From the NCBI RefSeq assembly GCF_001425305.1, contig NZ_LMEE01000005.1, positions 1 to 64,000 of the forward strand: DNA of 64,000 bases, read 5' to 3'. The notes below the pieces were generated by a model. The model made no database searches. It was given only the letters and a program-made list of their open reading frames with translations, and was not told the origin of the DNA. Origin of the DNA: Phenylobacterium sp. Root1290. Lineage in GTDB: Bacteria; Pseudomonadota; Alphaproteobacteria; Caulobacterales; Caulobacteraceae. Made by a program: the position numbers and the translations under genes. Shown in pieces: positions 7,867 to 16,966 of this stretch (within the stretch, counting starts at the first letter, position 1; each line of letters begins with the position of its first letter).

Positions 7867-8847
7867 ATGGACCAGCGCAGACTTGGCGACTTCAACGTCT
7901 CGGCCATCGGGCTGGGCTGCATGAGCCTCTCCCACGCCTACGGTTCGCCGCCGCCGCGGGAACAGGCCGAGCGGGTGCTGAAGGGCGCGCTGGACGCCGG
8001 TTACACCTTCCTCGACACCGCGGCCGTCTACGGCGTCGGCCACAACGAGACCCTCGTGGGCGAGGTGCTCAAGGACCGTCGCAGCGACTACATCCTTGCC
8101 TCCAAGTGCGGGCTGACCAATGGCGATCAGCGCGAACTCAACGGCCATCCGGACGTCCTGAAGGCCACCTGCGAGGGCAGCCTGAAGCGCCTGCAGACCG
8201 ACGTCATCGACCTCTACTACCTGCACCGCTGGGACAAGCGCGTTCCGATCGAGGAGAGCGTCGGCGCCCTGGCCGACCTGGTCAAGGAAGGGAAGATCCG
8301 GGCCATCGGCCTGTCGGAGGTGTCGGCCCCGACCCTGCGCCGTGCGCACGCCACCCACCCGATCACCGCCCTGCAGACAGAGTACTCGCCGTGGACCCGC
8401 AACCCAGAGATCGCGGTGCTCGACGCTTGCCGCGAACTGGGAGTGACCTTCGTCGCCTTCAGCCCGGTCGGCCGCGGCTTCCTGGCCGGCGGCGTGTCCG
8501 ATCCGGCGGCGCTGGAGGACGGCGACTTCCGCAAGGCGATGCCCAGATTCCAGGGCGAGGCCTTCGCCGCCAATCTGAAGATGTTCGAGGGCTTCGCCGC
8601 CCTGGCGCGCGAGGCGGGCTGCACGCCGGCGCAACTCTGCTTGGCCTGGCTGCTGCGCAAGGACGACACGCTGGTGCCGATCCCCGGCACGACCAGCCCT
8701 GACCATATGCGAGAGAACGCCGCCGCCGCCGCCGTCACGCTGTCGGACGCGGTGATGGCCAAGGTGGAGGAGCTGGTGAACCCGCAGACCGTCTCCGGTC
8801 CGCGCTACGCGCCCGCCATGCAGGCGTCGGTGGACACCGAGGGCTAG
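7867..8847 (+). CDS. aldo/keto reductase
   Basis: A 326-aa NADPH-dependent oxidoreductase of the TIM-barrel aldo/keto reductase superfamily. The catalytic tetrad can be read as D50 and Y55 (FLDTAAVYG), K80 (ASKCG) and H120 (YYLHRWD). The phosphate-binding loop region appears as VPIPGTTSPDHMREN near the C-terminus. Substrate is unknown; members reduce aldehydes and ketones. It overlaps the convergent gene at 8844 by the shared CTAG stop bases. Confidence 0.9.
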   Translation: MDQRRLGDFNVSAIGLGCMSLSHAYGSPPPREQAERVLKGALDAGYTFLDTAAVYGVGHNETLVGEVLKDRRSDYILASKCGLTNGDQRELNGHPDVLKATCEGSLKRLQTDVIDLYYLHRWDKRVPIEESVGALADLVKEGKIRAIGLSEVSAPTLRRAHATHPITALQTEYSPWTRNPEIAVLDACRELGVTFVAFSPVGRGFLAGGVSDPAALEDGDFRKAMPRFQGEAFAANLKMFEGFAALAREAGCTPAQLCLAWLLRKDDTLVPIPGTTSPDHMRENAAAAAVTLSDAVMAKVEELVNPQTVSGPRYAPAMQASVDTEG

Positions 8848-9053
8848 GCTGAACCGAGGCTTGTCGCGGCCGCCCGCAGCGCATCCTGCGCCATGCGGCG
8901 GGCGCGATCGGCGACTTCTTCGATTGGCAGGTCCCGCAACCCGCGCGGGCGCGGCAGGCTGACCTGGACGGTCACCCCGTCATCGGTCAGCACGGACACG
9001 CCGACGATGGTGGGGCTGACGGTTACGGAGGGCGGCAGGGAAAGATCGCTCAT
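8844..9053 (-). CDS. small protein of unknown function, 69 aa
   Basis: Begins at ATG 9053 behind AGGAG at seven bases spacing, which decides the start over a longer in-frame extension. The protein has a beta-rich first half (VTVSPTIVGVSVLTDDGVTVQVSLP) and a helical second half (IEEVADRARRMAQDALRAAA). No family was recognised. Confidence 0.6.
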   Translation of the reverse strand: MSDLSLPPSVTVSPTIVGVSVLTDDGVTVQVSLPRPRGLRDLPIEEVADRARRMAQDALRAAATSLGSA

Positions 9054-9148
9054 CGCGTTGCTCCTGTTGTCCCCCTCCCGCGCCGGATTTGACCGCGCGC
9101 GGCCGCGAAGTCCAGGCACGCTTTTATGACTGTCCCGGCAGGGAACCG

Positions 9149-9961
9149 TTAGGACGCGAGCGCGCCAAACAGCTCTTCATGCCGGGCGCAGACCGCAGGC
9201 CAGAGATCGCGCGCTTCTGGGATGTCCAGTTCGAAGCGATCGCGCAGGATGTTCGCGAATACATCCGCCGAATCAATGAGCTGTGTCGTCTTCTCGCCGG
9301 GCCGGATGAAGTTGAACGTGCGGCCGCGCAGCACCGCGACCCCGCCCGGTTCGTGGCGGAAGGCGAAGGCGGTCTGGGTGAACACCGAGTCCGGCGCGCT
9401 GCTGAGCGAGCGGCACATGGCGGCCAGTTCCCCGCGATCGGCCGGCTCGTTGCGGAAGTCGTAGTACGGCGCGCCGCCCAGCGGATGATTGTGGAACCGC
9501 AGCCAGCCGTCGTCGAGCGCCTCGAATGCGAAGTCGAAGCCGGCGCAGTGGTGCGGCCCGAACTCCAGGGGCGCGGCCTCCAGCAGCGCGTCGCCGAACC
9601 CGACATCGGCGATGTACGGCCGGTCAAGGTCGACCCGCAGGACCAGGTGGTTGGCGTGCGAGCTCGGTCCGCGCTCGCCGCGCAGCACCGCCCCGGCCAT
9701 CTCGGTCACCTCGAAGCCGACCTCCCGCAGCATCGCGCCGAGCAGGCCGTTCATCTCGTAGCACCAGCCGCCGCGCCGCCGCGTGACTAGCTTGTCGAAC
9801 GCGGCCTTCGGGTCGAGCGTCATCGTCCGCCCCAGCTGGACGTCGAAGTTCTCGTAGGGGATCGTGCGCAGGTGCAGGCGCTGCATCGCCTTCAGCGTCT
9901 CGGCGTCCACACGTGGGACGCCGGAAAAGCCGATGCGGTCGAGATAAGCCTGAAGGTTCAA
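9149..9961 (-). CDS. nat: arylamine N-acetyltransferase
   Basis: A 270-aa cytosolic enzyme that transfers acetyl groups from acetyl-CoA to arylamines and hydrazines. The Cys-His-Asp triad is visible: C67 in RRGGWCYEMN, H105 in HANHLVLRV and D119 in IADVGFG. The N-terminal IPYENFDVQLG motif is also present. The stop of the upstream monooxygenase gene is two bases before this start, so the pair forms an operon. Confidence 0.9.
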   Translation of the reverse strand: MNLQAYLDRIGFSGVPRVDAETLKAMQRLHLRTIPYENFDVQLGRTMTLDPKAAFDKLVTRRRGGWCYEMNGLLGAMLREVGFEVTEMAGAVLRGERGPSSHANHLVLRVDLDRPYIADVGFGDALLEAAPLEFGPHHCAGFDFAFEALDDGWLRFHNHPLGGAPYYDFRNEPADRGELAAMCRSLSSAPDSVFTQTAFAFRHEPGGVAVLRGRTFNFIRPGEKTTQLIDSADVFANILRDRFELDIPEARDLWPAVCARHEELFGALAS

Positions 9962-9963
9962 CT

Positions 9964-11181
9964 CTACTCCTTGGCCGGCGGGGCGGCGCCCTGGATCATG
10001 GCCACGATCTCCGGCCGGATCTTGTCGGAGCCCTTTTCCATCATATGCGAGACGATTCTGGCGCCTACCGCGGCGCGGGTCTGCGATGTGAACTCGGTCT
10101 TGTTGCTCCGAACCCAGTCTATCGACGCCTGGCGATTGACGTTCAGCTGCTGGAAGTGCGGAACCACGTAGCGCGCGATCATCTCGTAGGAGCGCTTGGT
10201 GTCCTCCCAGCGCGCCCAGTTGTGCGCCATCAGCAGGAAGCAGCCGAAGCCGCCGCTCTCGTCGACCAGCTGCTGCAACCGCTCGATCGCGTCGTCAGGC
10301 GTGCCCACCACCGCCTGGCCCAGCGCCAGATAGGCCTCGACCGGGTCGCCCTTGAAGTCGTCGGGCACCATCGGCAGGTTGGCGATCTCCTTGAAGTAAT
10401 AGATCCACTTCTCCAGCCCGAAGCGGATCTGTTCGATCGCCTTGTCCTTGGTCTCGGCGATGTGCATCTGGCCGACCAGCCGCCAGCGGCTGCGGTCCAT
10501 GGTTTGGCCGTTCTCCTTGGCGATGTCCTCGGCGATGCCCCAGTTGGCGGCCAGCGAGTTGAAGCCCGCGCTGGTGGTGGCGCCCAGCGACAGCAGGCCC
10601 GCGCCATGCTTGCCCGCCGCCCGCGCCCCGGTCGGCGAGACCTGGCTGGCCACGGCGATCTCGACCGAGGGCCGCGAATAGGGCGTCATCTGCAGGCGGG
10701 CGTTGACCAGGCTGAACCAGTCGCTTTCGTGGGTCACCGCCTCGCCGCGCAGCAGCGGGACCAGCACGTCCAGCGCCTCGTCCATGCGGTCGCGCTGCTT
10801 GGCGACCGGAATGCCCATCATGAAGGCGTCGGAGACCAGCGCGCCTGGCCCGACCCCGAACATCACCCGCCCGCGGGTCATGTGGTCGAGCTGGTTGATG
10901 CGGTCGGCCAGCATCATCGGGTGGTGATAGGGCAGGGACGAAACGCCAGTGCCCAGCCGGATGTGCTTGGTCCGCTCGGCCGCGGCGGCGATGAACACTT
11001 CGGGGCTGGCGATCAGTTCGTAGGCGGCCGAGTGATGCTCGCCGATCCAGGCTTCCTCGTAGCCCAACTGGTCCATCCACTGCACCAGTTCCAGGTCCCG
11101 CTGGATGGCCAGGGTCGGGTTCTCGTCGAGCGGATGGAACGGCGCGATGAAGGCCCCGAAGCGGAGTTTGTGTCCGAGCAT
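9964..11181 (-). CDS. LLM class flavin-dependent monooxygenase
   Basis: A 405-aa luciferase-like protein. Typical features are FGAFIAPFHPLDENPTLAIQRD at the N-terminus, EAWIGEHHSAAYE (about 43-55), LGTGVSSLPYHHP and GRVMFGVGPG. It resembles the limonene-monooxygenase/alkanal-monooxygenase branch that uses reduced FMN supplied by a separate reductase. No flavin reductase is adjacent. It is upstream of, and nearly contiguous with, the N-acetyltransferase gene. Confidence 0.85.
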   Translation of the reverse strand: MLGHKLRFGAFIAPFHPLDENPTLAIQRDLELVQWMDQLGYEEAWIGEHHSAAYELIASPEVFIAAAAERTKHIRLGTGVSSLPYHHPMMLADRINQLDHMTRGRVMFGVGPGALVSDAFMMGIPVAKQRDRMDEALDVLVPLLRGEAVTHESDWFSLVNARLQMTPYSRPSVEIAVASQVSPTGARAAGKHGAGLLSLGATTSAGFNSLAANWGIAEDIAKENGQTMDRSRWRLVGQMHIAETKDKAIEQIRFGLEKWIYYFKEIANLPMVPDDFKGDPVEAYLALGQAVVGTPDDAIERLQQLVDESGGFGCFLLMAHNWARWEDTKRSYEMIARYVVPHFQQLNVNRQASIDWVRSNKTEFTSQTRAAVGARIVSHMMEKGSDKIRPEIVAMIQGAAPPAKE

Positions 11182-11250
11182 GTGGCCCTCCCATGGCCGT
11201 TTGCGCGAGGCTAACTCCCAATTTGCAAGCAGCGCCAGGGTGACGGCGCG

Positions 11251-12270
11251 TCAGCGCGCGGCCTCCTGGGCCGCCTCCAGAAAGCGCAGAACCGAGAGCT
11301 CGAACCCCCGTGCCGAATTCCCGGCCTTCAGTGGCAGCGCGCCTCGCTCATAGGCCTCCAGCACCAGGGGATGGATGTAGGAGCTGCGGCACACCGCGGC
11401 CGTGTTGCCCAGCAGCGCGGCGGCGGCCTTCACCGTCGTCGCCACCCGGCGCCTGGCCTCGGCCGCGTCCTTGGCCGGCGGCTGCTCGACCAGGCCCCGC
11501 GCGGCGTAAAGCGTCCCCGCCCAGGTGCGGAAATCCTTGGCCGAGAAGCCTTCGCCCATGGCCGCGCGGATGTAGTCGTTGACGTCGCTGGATTCCACGG
11601 CGCGCCGCTCGCCCGCCTCGTCCACATACTGGAACAGCCGCTGGCCGGGCACGTCCTGGCAGGCCTTGACGATCCGCGCCAGGCGCCGGTCGCGAAAGCC
11701 GGTGCGATGGACCTTGCCGCTCTTGCCGCGGAATTCGAACACCGCCCCGCCGCCGGTGATCTCCGCGTGCCGGTCGCGCAGGGTGGTCAGGCCGAAGCTT
11801 TTGTTGGTCTTGGCGTACTCGGCGTTGCCGACCCGGATCAGGGTCAGCTCCATCAGCGCCGCCACCGCGGCCAGAACCTTGTCGCGCGGCAGCCCGCGCC
11901 GGCGCAGGTCGGTCTCGACCTGCTTGCGAAGCCTGGGCAGGGCGCGGCCAAAGGCGATCAGCCGCTCGAACTTCTCCTCGGCCTGACTGCGGCTCCAGCC
12001 GTCGTGATAGCGGTACTGCTTGCGCCCACGGGCGTCGCGGCCCGTCGCCTGGATGTGCCCGCGCGGCGAGGCGCAGATCCACACATCCTTCCAGGCCGGC
12101 GGCAGCACCAGCGCCCGGATACGCTCCAGGGTCGTCTCGTCCTTGACCGGCTCGCCGTCCGCGTCCCGGTACGTGAACCCTGTGGCGCCCGCCACGCGGG
12201 TCAGGCCCGGATCGTGATCGTTCACATAGACAAGTCCGCCCGCCAGCGGCGGGGCTGCGTCGAGGGGCAT
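11251..12270 (-). CDS. DNA topoisomerase IB
   Basis: A 339-aa bacterial/poxvirus-type topoisomerase IB that relaxes supercoils through a 3'-phosphotyrosyl intermediate. The likely nucleophile is Y298 in CRSSYIHP. Other signatures are LPPAWKDVWIC, GRDARGRKQYRYHDGW, LIRVGNAEYAKTNKSFGLTTL and DFRTWAGT. ATG at 12270 has AAAGG upstream and gives the usual start; a longer version from GTG 12312 is possible. Confidence 0.9.
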   Translation of the reverse strand: MPLDAAPPLAGGLVYVNDHDPGLTRVAGATGFTYRDADGEPVKDETTLERIRALVLPPAWKDVWICASPRGHIQATGRDARGRKQYRYHDGWSRSQAEEKFERLIAFGRALPRLRKQVETDLRRRGLPRDKVLAAVAALMELTLIRVGNAEYAKTNKSFGLTTLRDRHAEITGGGAVFEFRGKSGKVHRTGFRDRRLARIVKACQDVPGQRLFQYVDEAGERRAVESSDVNDYIRAAMGEGFSAKDFRTWAGTLYAARGLVEQPPAKDAAEARRRVATTVKAAAALLGNTAAVCRSSYIHPLVLEAYERGALPLKAGNSARGFELSVLRFLEAAQEAAR

Positions 12271-12364
12271 GGAGCGCCTTTGGAGATGTCGGCGGGACGT
12301 GGCAGGAAGCACCGTCGCTCAAACATGGGCCGCGACCGCCCGGTTCCCTCGCAAGGACGCCGCC

Positions 12365-13186
12365 TTGAACTACCGCCACGCCTTCCACGCCGGGAACTTC
12401 GCCGACCTGGTCAAGCACGCCGCGCTGCTCGACCTCCTGGCGCGCATGCAGGCCGCGCCAGGGCCGCTCAGTGTCTTTGACACCCACGCGGGCAGAGGCC
12501 TTTACGATCTCACCGGCGACGAGGCCCAGCGTTCGGGCGAGGCCAAGGCCGGGGTCGTCCAGCTGATGCGCTCGCCTGACCTGCCGCCGGCGCTGCAGCC
12601 GCTGCGCCAGGCGGTGGCGCGCCTCAATGGCGGCGACGAGGTCGGCCTCTACCCCGGCTCGCCGTTGCTGGTCGCCGCGACCCTGCGCAAGGGCGACGCC
12701 TATCTCGGCTGCGAACTGCGGGCTCCGGAACACTCGGCCCTTTCCGAAACGCTGCGCAGCTGGCCGGCGGCCAAGACGGCCTGCGCCGACGGCTATGTCG
12801 AGGTCGCCGCCCGCCTGCCCAGGGAAGGCGCGGTCCTCGTCCTCATCGACCCGCCGTTCGAGAAGAGCGACGACTACGAACGCTGCGCCGCTTCGCTCGG
12901 CGCGCTGACGCGCAAGAACCCCTCGGCGGTGGTGATGGTCTGGATGCCGGTCAAGGACCTGGAGACCTTCGACGCCTTCCTTCGCGAGGCCGAGGACGCC
13001 TATGACGGGCCCCTGCTGGTGGCCGAGGCGCGCATGCGGCCGCTGACCGACCCGATGAAGATGAACGGCTGCGCCCTGGTGATCGCCAATGCGCCGGACG
13101 GCTTCGACGCCCCGCTTGCCGAGATCTGCGAGTGGACCGTCAGCCGGCTGGGCGATCGCGGCAAGGCCCAGGTCTGGACGACCTGA
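12365..13186 (+). CDS. rlmJ: 23S rRNA (adenine-2030-N6)-methyltransferase RlmJ
   Basis: A 273-aa SAM-dependent methyltransferase. The start is TTG 12365 because the family begins MLNYRHAFHAGNFADVVKH and the sequence LNYRHAFHAGNFADLVKH follows directly, with AAGGA seven bases upstream. SAM and catalytic motifs are FDTHAGRGLYDL and LIDPPFE. It modifies A2030 of 23S rRNA in E. coli. Confidence 0.92.
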   Translation: MNYRHAFHAGNFADLVKHAALLDLLARMQAAPGPLSVFDTHAGRGLYDLTGDEAQRSGEAKAGVVQLMRSPDLPPALQPLRQAVARLNGGDEVGLYPGSPLLVAATLRKGDAYLGCELRAPEHSALSETLRSWPAAKTACADGYVEVAARLPREGAVLVLIDPPFEKSDDYERCAASLGALTRKNPSAVVMVWMPVKDLETFDAFLREAEDAYDGPLLVAEARMRPLTDPMKMNGCALVIANAPDGFDAPLAEICEWTVSRLGDRGKAQVWTT

Positions 13187-13216
13187 AACCTTCATTTTGC
13201 GCCTGCGAAAAGTCGG

Positions 13217-13248
13217 GCTAGGGTTTGCTGCATCGCACAAACCCTAGC
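13217..13248 (+). promoter_or_regulatory. perfect hairpin in the 5' leader of the 13267 gene
   Basis: GCTAGGGTTTG (13217-13227) and CAAACCCTAGC (13238-13248) form an 11-bp perfect stem; inside the loop TGC/GCA can pair further. It ends six bases before the GGAGG ribosome site of the next gene and has no T run. It is therefore a leader structure or a processed end of rlmJ rather than a standard terminator. Confidence 0.55.
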
Positions 13249-13266
13249 TGTTTGGAGGCGTTACCC

Positions 13267-13698
13267 ATGGCTCTCACCATGTTCGAAGAAGGGCCCGCGG
13301 CCCTTGATCCCCAGAAGGCGTTCAACATTCCTGTCGGCGCGGCCTCGCCGCTCTGGTTCATGTTCGCGGGCGCGGCGTCCGCGGGCGTCGCCTATTGGTG
13401 GATGACCCGCTGGGTCGAGCACGCCAATCTCGAGGCCTTGCTGGGCCCGGCCAAGCCGCAGCTCGTGAGCGCGCCAGAGCCGTCGCCTGAGCCCTCGCCT
13501 GAGCTTATCCCTGAGCCGGCCACGGTGGCCGCCGAGACTGCCGCCGTCGCGCAGGCGATGGTGGAGGAGGCGGTCGACGTCGCCGCCGCGGTGGTTGAAA
13601 CGGTGGCGGCGCCGCCAGAAGCCGAGCCGGCGGCGGAACCGCCGCTGAAGGCGCGCGCAAAGCTTCGTCCCACCGACGATCCCGCTTCCGACGCCTGA
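13267..13698 (+). CDS. single-pass membrane protein with Pro/Glu/Ala-rich tail
   Basis: A 143-aa protein. A transmembrane segment lies at about residues 27-46 (PLWFMFAGAASAGVAYWWM), followed by a low-complexity tail with EPSPEPSPE repeats and then Ala/Val/Glu-rich helices. GGAGG precedes the ATG at good distance. No family was recognised. The Pro-rich repeat is probably a periplasmic or cytoplasmic spacer. Confidence 0.65.
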   Translation: MALTMFEEGPAALDPQKAFNIPVGAASPLWFMFAGAASAGVAYWWMTRWVEHANLEALLGPAKPQLVSAPEPSPEPSPELIPEPATVAAETAAVAQAMVEEAVDVAAAVVETVAAPPEAEPAAEPPLKARAKLRPTDDPASDA

Positions 13699-13762
13699 CC
13701 CTTGGCGCGGCGGGCCGCGCCGCGCTATCCCTGGCCAGTTGCAGACGGCGAGGGGAACGCGC

Positions 13763-14326
13763 GTGGCCAAGCGGGCCTTCGATATCCTGGCGGCCCTGGC
13801 CGGACTGATCGTGCTCGCCCCCATCATGGCGGCGATCGCGCTCGCCGTTCGCATGGATAGTCCCGGCCCGGCGCTGCACTGGTCCAGCCGCGTCGGCCGC
13901 TACAATGCGCTCTTCAAGATGCCGAAGTTCCGCACCATGAAGACCGGCGCGCCCAACGTGGCGACCCATCTGCTGACTGATCCCGACGCCTGGATCACGC
14001 CGTTGGGGCGGTTCCTGCGCCGCACGAGCCTGGACGAGTTGCCCCAGCTCTGGAGCGTGCTGGTCGGAGACATGAGCCTGGTCGGGCCGCGGCCGGCCCT
14101 GTTCAACCAGGATGACCTCGTCGCGCTGCGCACCGCGGCCGGCGTCGAGGCGCTGCGGCCGGGCGTGACCGGCTGGGCGCAGATCAACGGCCGCGACGAC
14201 CTGCCCAACACCGACAAGGCCCGACTGGACGCCGATTACCTGGCCCGTCGCGGCCTCGTTCTCGACGTCCGCATCATCGCGATCACCCTTGTCGCGGCCT
14301 TTTCCGGCCGAGGCGTCCGACACTAG
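13763..14326 (+). CDS. polyprenyl-phosphate sugar transferase (WcaJ/PglC family)
   Basis: A 187-aa monotopic phosphoglycosyl transferase that starts glycan assembly on undecaprenyl phosphate. It shows the N-terminal KRAFDILAALAGLIVLAP membrane hairpin, KFRTMKTGA, LRRTSLDELPQLWSVLVGDMSLVGPRP and PGVTGWAQINGR, all signatures of the family; the D-E pair in SLDELPQ is catalytic. GTG 13763 with GAGGGG upstream is the best start. No other polysaccharide gene is adjacent, so the glycan is unknown. Confidence 0.88.
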   Translation: MAKRAFDILAALAGLIVLAPIMAAIALAVRMDSPGPALHWSSRVGRYNALFKMPKFRTMKTGAPNVATHLLTDPDAWITPLGRFLRRTSLDELPQLWSVLVGDMSLVGPRPALFNQDDLVALRTAAGVEALRPGVTGWAQINGRDDLPNTDKARLDADYLARRGLVLDVRIIAITLVAAFSGRGVRH

Positions 14327-14379
14327 CGGCGCCACCGGCCGCCGGCTCGCGCGTTCTGGAACATTCCGGAGCGAGGCCA

Positions 14380-16401
14380 TTGCCGAAGGACACGACCGAA
14401 ACCAGCCAGCGCGGCGTCAGACATTGGCTCAGCACCCACCGCAGGGGGCTGGCCGTTTCGGTGGCCGGCGTCGCAATCGTTTTTGTCGGCGGCGTGGCGG
14501 TGCTGGCGATGCTCGACTGGAACCAGCTGCGCGGCCCCGTGTCGCGTTTCGCTTCGGCCCGTCTCGACCGCGAGGTGGCGATCAAGGGCGATCTCGACGT
14601 GCGGCCGTTCAGCTTCACGCCCAGCGCCAGCGTCGGCGGCCTGCAGATCGGCAACCCGGCCTGGGCCGGCAAGGGCCAGATGGCTGACATCGAGCGCCTC
14701 GACCTCCAGATCGAGGCGCTGCCACTGCTGCGCGGCCAACTGGTATTCCGCCGCCTGGAGCTGACCAAGCCGCGCATCGCCCTGCTGCGCGACGCCAAGG
14801 GCCGGGCCAACTGGTCGTTTCGCCCCGACGCGCCGCCCAAGCCGCTGCGATTGCCGCCAATCCACGATTTCCGCATCGAGGGCGGCCAGATCTCGTTCAA
14901 GGACGCCGGCCGTCAGATCACGCTCGACGCCGCCGTCAACGCCGCCGAGCGGCGGGGCTCGGCCAGTGCAGGCTTCGTCGTCGCCGGGACGGGCAAGATC
15001 AACGGCGCACCGTTCCGCCTGGACCTGACCGGCGGCCCGCTGGTCAACGTCCGCCCCGGACGCCCCTATCCCTTCGACGCCGATGTGCGCGCCGGAGCCA
15101 CGCGGATCCTGGCCAAGGGCGACATCACGCGTCCCTTCGATCTCGGGCGCTTTCAGGCGCGGGTCACGGCCAGCGGGCCGGATTTGGCCGACCTCTACGA
15201 TCTGACTGGCGTGGCCTTCCCCAACTCACCGCCGTACCGGCTCTCAGGCCGGCTGTCGCGTGACCAGAAGCTCTGGCGCGTGGCCGATGTGGGCGGAAAG
15301 GTCGGCGACAGCGACATGGCCGGGAATCTCTCGGTGAACACCGCTGGCGAGCGGCCCTTCCTCACCGCGGACCTGCGCTCGCGGCGGTTGGATTTCGACG
15401 ACCTGGCGGCGGTGTTCGGCGGCGCGCCCAGCCAGGGCGCGGGCGAGACGGCCTCGCCAGGCCAGCAGGCGGTCGGCCGCCAGATGGCCTCGCAGCACCG
15501 CTTGCTGCCTGACGCCACCCTGAACGTTTCCCGCATCCGCGCCATGGACGCCGACGTGAAGTACAGCGCCGCCAGCATCAATGCGCCGCGTTTCCCGCTG
15601 CGGGCGGGGTCCGTGCGTATCCGGCTGAAGGACGGCGTGCTGGACGCCGACCCGCTGCGCCTCGACCTCACCCAAGGCTCCATTGCCGGTCAGGCCAAGC
15701 TCGACGCCCGCCGCGACATGCCCGTCAGCAGCATCGACCTGCGCCTGTCGCGGGCGCGCATCGAACAGCTCATCCCGATCCGCAGCGGAGGGGCCGCTCC
15801 GATCACCGGCGCCCTGGTCGGCCGCGTGAAGCTTAGCGGGGCGGGGGCTTCGGTCCGCGAGGCGGCGGCTCACGCCGACGGCCAGGCGCTGTTCGTGGCC
15901 CCGGGCGGCGAGATCCGCGCGGCCTTCGCCGAGCTCATGGGGATCAACGTGACCAAGGGGCTCGGCCTGCTGCTAGCCAAGGATCAGAGCAAGACCGAGC
16001 TGCGCTGCGCGGTCGCGCACTTCCAGGCCCGGAATGGGGTCCTGACCGCCAATCGGATCATCATCGACACGACGCCGGTGCTGAGCACCGGCGAGGGCCG
16101 GATCGATCTGCGCGACGAGACGATGTCCCTGCGCATCACCGGCCAGGCCAAGGAGCCGCGGCTGATCCGCCTTACCGCGCCGGTCACCGTCAACGGCCCG
16201 ATCGTCCAGCCGAAGTTCGGCGTCGAAGCTTCCGGCGCGCTGGCCCAGGGCGGCGCGGCCGCCGCGCTGGGGGCTCTGGTCGCGCCGCTGGCCGCTGTCC
16301 TGCCGTTCGTGGACCTGGGTCTTGCCGAAGACGCCGCCTGCGGATCGCTCATCGCCCAGGCCGGCCGTCAGGGCGCGCCGGTGGCCAAGCCGCGCACCTA
16401 G
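14380..16401 (+). CDS. AsmA-family inner-membrane protein
   Basis: A 673-aa protein with one N-terminal transmembrane segment (about residues 22-45) and a long periplasmic part. AsmA signatures are the early DLDVRPFSFTPSASVGGLQIGNPAW stretch and LRGQLVFRRLELTKPRIALLRD. Near the C-terminus there is GLGLLLAKDQSKTELRCAVAHF, also typical. The family belongs to the bridge-like lipid transport proteins affecting outer-membrane phospholipid balance. A TTG start at 14380 behind GGAGCGAGG is the most likely beginning. Confidence 0.85.
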   Translation: MPKDTTETSQRGVRHWLSTHRRGLAVSVAGVAIVFVGGVAVLAMLDWNQLRGPVSRFASARLDREVAIKGDLDVRPFSFTPSASVGGLQIGNPAWAGKGQMADIERLDLQIEALPLLRGQLVFRRLELTKPRIALLRDAKGRANWSFRPDAPPKPLRLPPIHDFRIEGGQISFKDAGRQITLDAAVNAAERRGSASAGFVVAGTGKINGAPFRLDLTGGPLVNVRPGRPYPFDADVRAGATRILAKGDITRPFDLGRFQARVTASGPDLADLYDLTGVAFPNSPPYRLSGRLSRDQKLWRVADVGGKVGDSDMAGNLSVNTAGERPFLTADLRSRRLDFDDLAAVFGGAPSQGAGETASPGQQAVGRQMASQHRLLPDATLNVSRIRAMDADVKYSAASINAPRFPLRAGSVRIRLKDGVLDADPLRLDLTQGSIAGQAKLDARRDMPVSSIDLRLSRARIEQLIPIRSGGAAPITGALVGRVKLSGAGASVREAAAHADGQALFVAPGGEIRAAFAELMGINVTKGLGLLLAKDQSKTELRCAVAHFQARNGVLTANRIIIDTTPVLSTGEGRIDLRDETMSLRITGQAKEPRLIRLTAPVTVNGPIVQPKFGVEASGALAQGGAAAALGALVAPLAAVLPFVDLGLAEDAACGSLIAQAGRQGAPVAKPRT

Positions 16402-16500
16402 GCGCCTGCGAGAATTGCGCAATCAGCGCTGGTCATCGTCCATTGACGCCCGACAGACGGGCGCCCACTCTGGACCGATCAGAAAAGCAGAGGTTCGACG

Positions 16501-16965
16501 ATGCCCTTCCGCCCCGCCAAACCCCTCGCCATCGCGCTCGTCCTGGCGCTTGGCGCCTCCGGCGCGATCGCCGCAACGGCCGTAGAGACCGCGATCGCCA
16601 CGCGCCAGGCCGGCTACAAGAAGATCGGCGCCTCGTTCAAGGCGATCAGCGACGAGCTCAAGAAGGGCTCGCCCGACGCCAAGCTCATCGCCGCCAACGC
16701 CCAGGTCGTGAACGCCCAGGCCGCGCAGGTGACCAAGTGGTTCCCCAAGGGTTCCGGCCCCGAGGCGGGTTTCAAGACCGAAGCCAAGCCCAACATCTGG
16801 ACGGACTCCGCCAAGTTCGGCGCTGCGGCCGCCAACTTCCAGACCCAGGCGGGCAAGCTGCAGACCGTCGCGGCGGCCGGCGACATCGACGCCATCAAGG
16901 CGCAGTTCCGGGCGACCGGCGGCACTTGCAAGGCTTGCCACGACGTCTATCGCGTCGAGAAGTAG
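16501..16965 (+). CDS. cytochrome c' (class II c-type)
   Basis: A 154-aa periplasmic protein with a signal peptide (to about residue 24) and the haem-binding CKACH at residues 143-147 near the C-terminus, the class II cytochrome c layout of a four-helix bundle. One base separates its stop from the cytochrome b561 gene, so the two are translated from one message. It probably passes electrons to or from the b561 partner; some members bind NO. Confidence 0.9.
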   Translation: MPFRPAKPLAIALVLALGASGAIAATAVETAIATRQAGYKKIGASFKAISDELKKGSPDAKLIAANAQVVNAQAAQVTKWFPKGSGPEAGFKTEAKPNIWTDSAKFGAAAANFQTQAGKLQTVAAAGDIDAIKAQFRATGGTCKACHDVYRVEK

Positions 16966-16966
16966 C

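Noticed and set aside
11348..13240. 630-codon minus-strand frame spanning topoisomerase IB and rlmJ
   Set aside because: It covers two well-recognised genes in other frames and has no domain; it is a GC artefact.
13480..13520. Short tandem repeat in DNA
   Set aside because: It is only repeated Pro/Glu/Ser codons inside the gene at 13267-13698.
16448..16462. Small GCCCG/CGGGC hairpin before the cytochrome c' gene
   Set aside because: Five-base stem with no T run; too weak to call a terminator.
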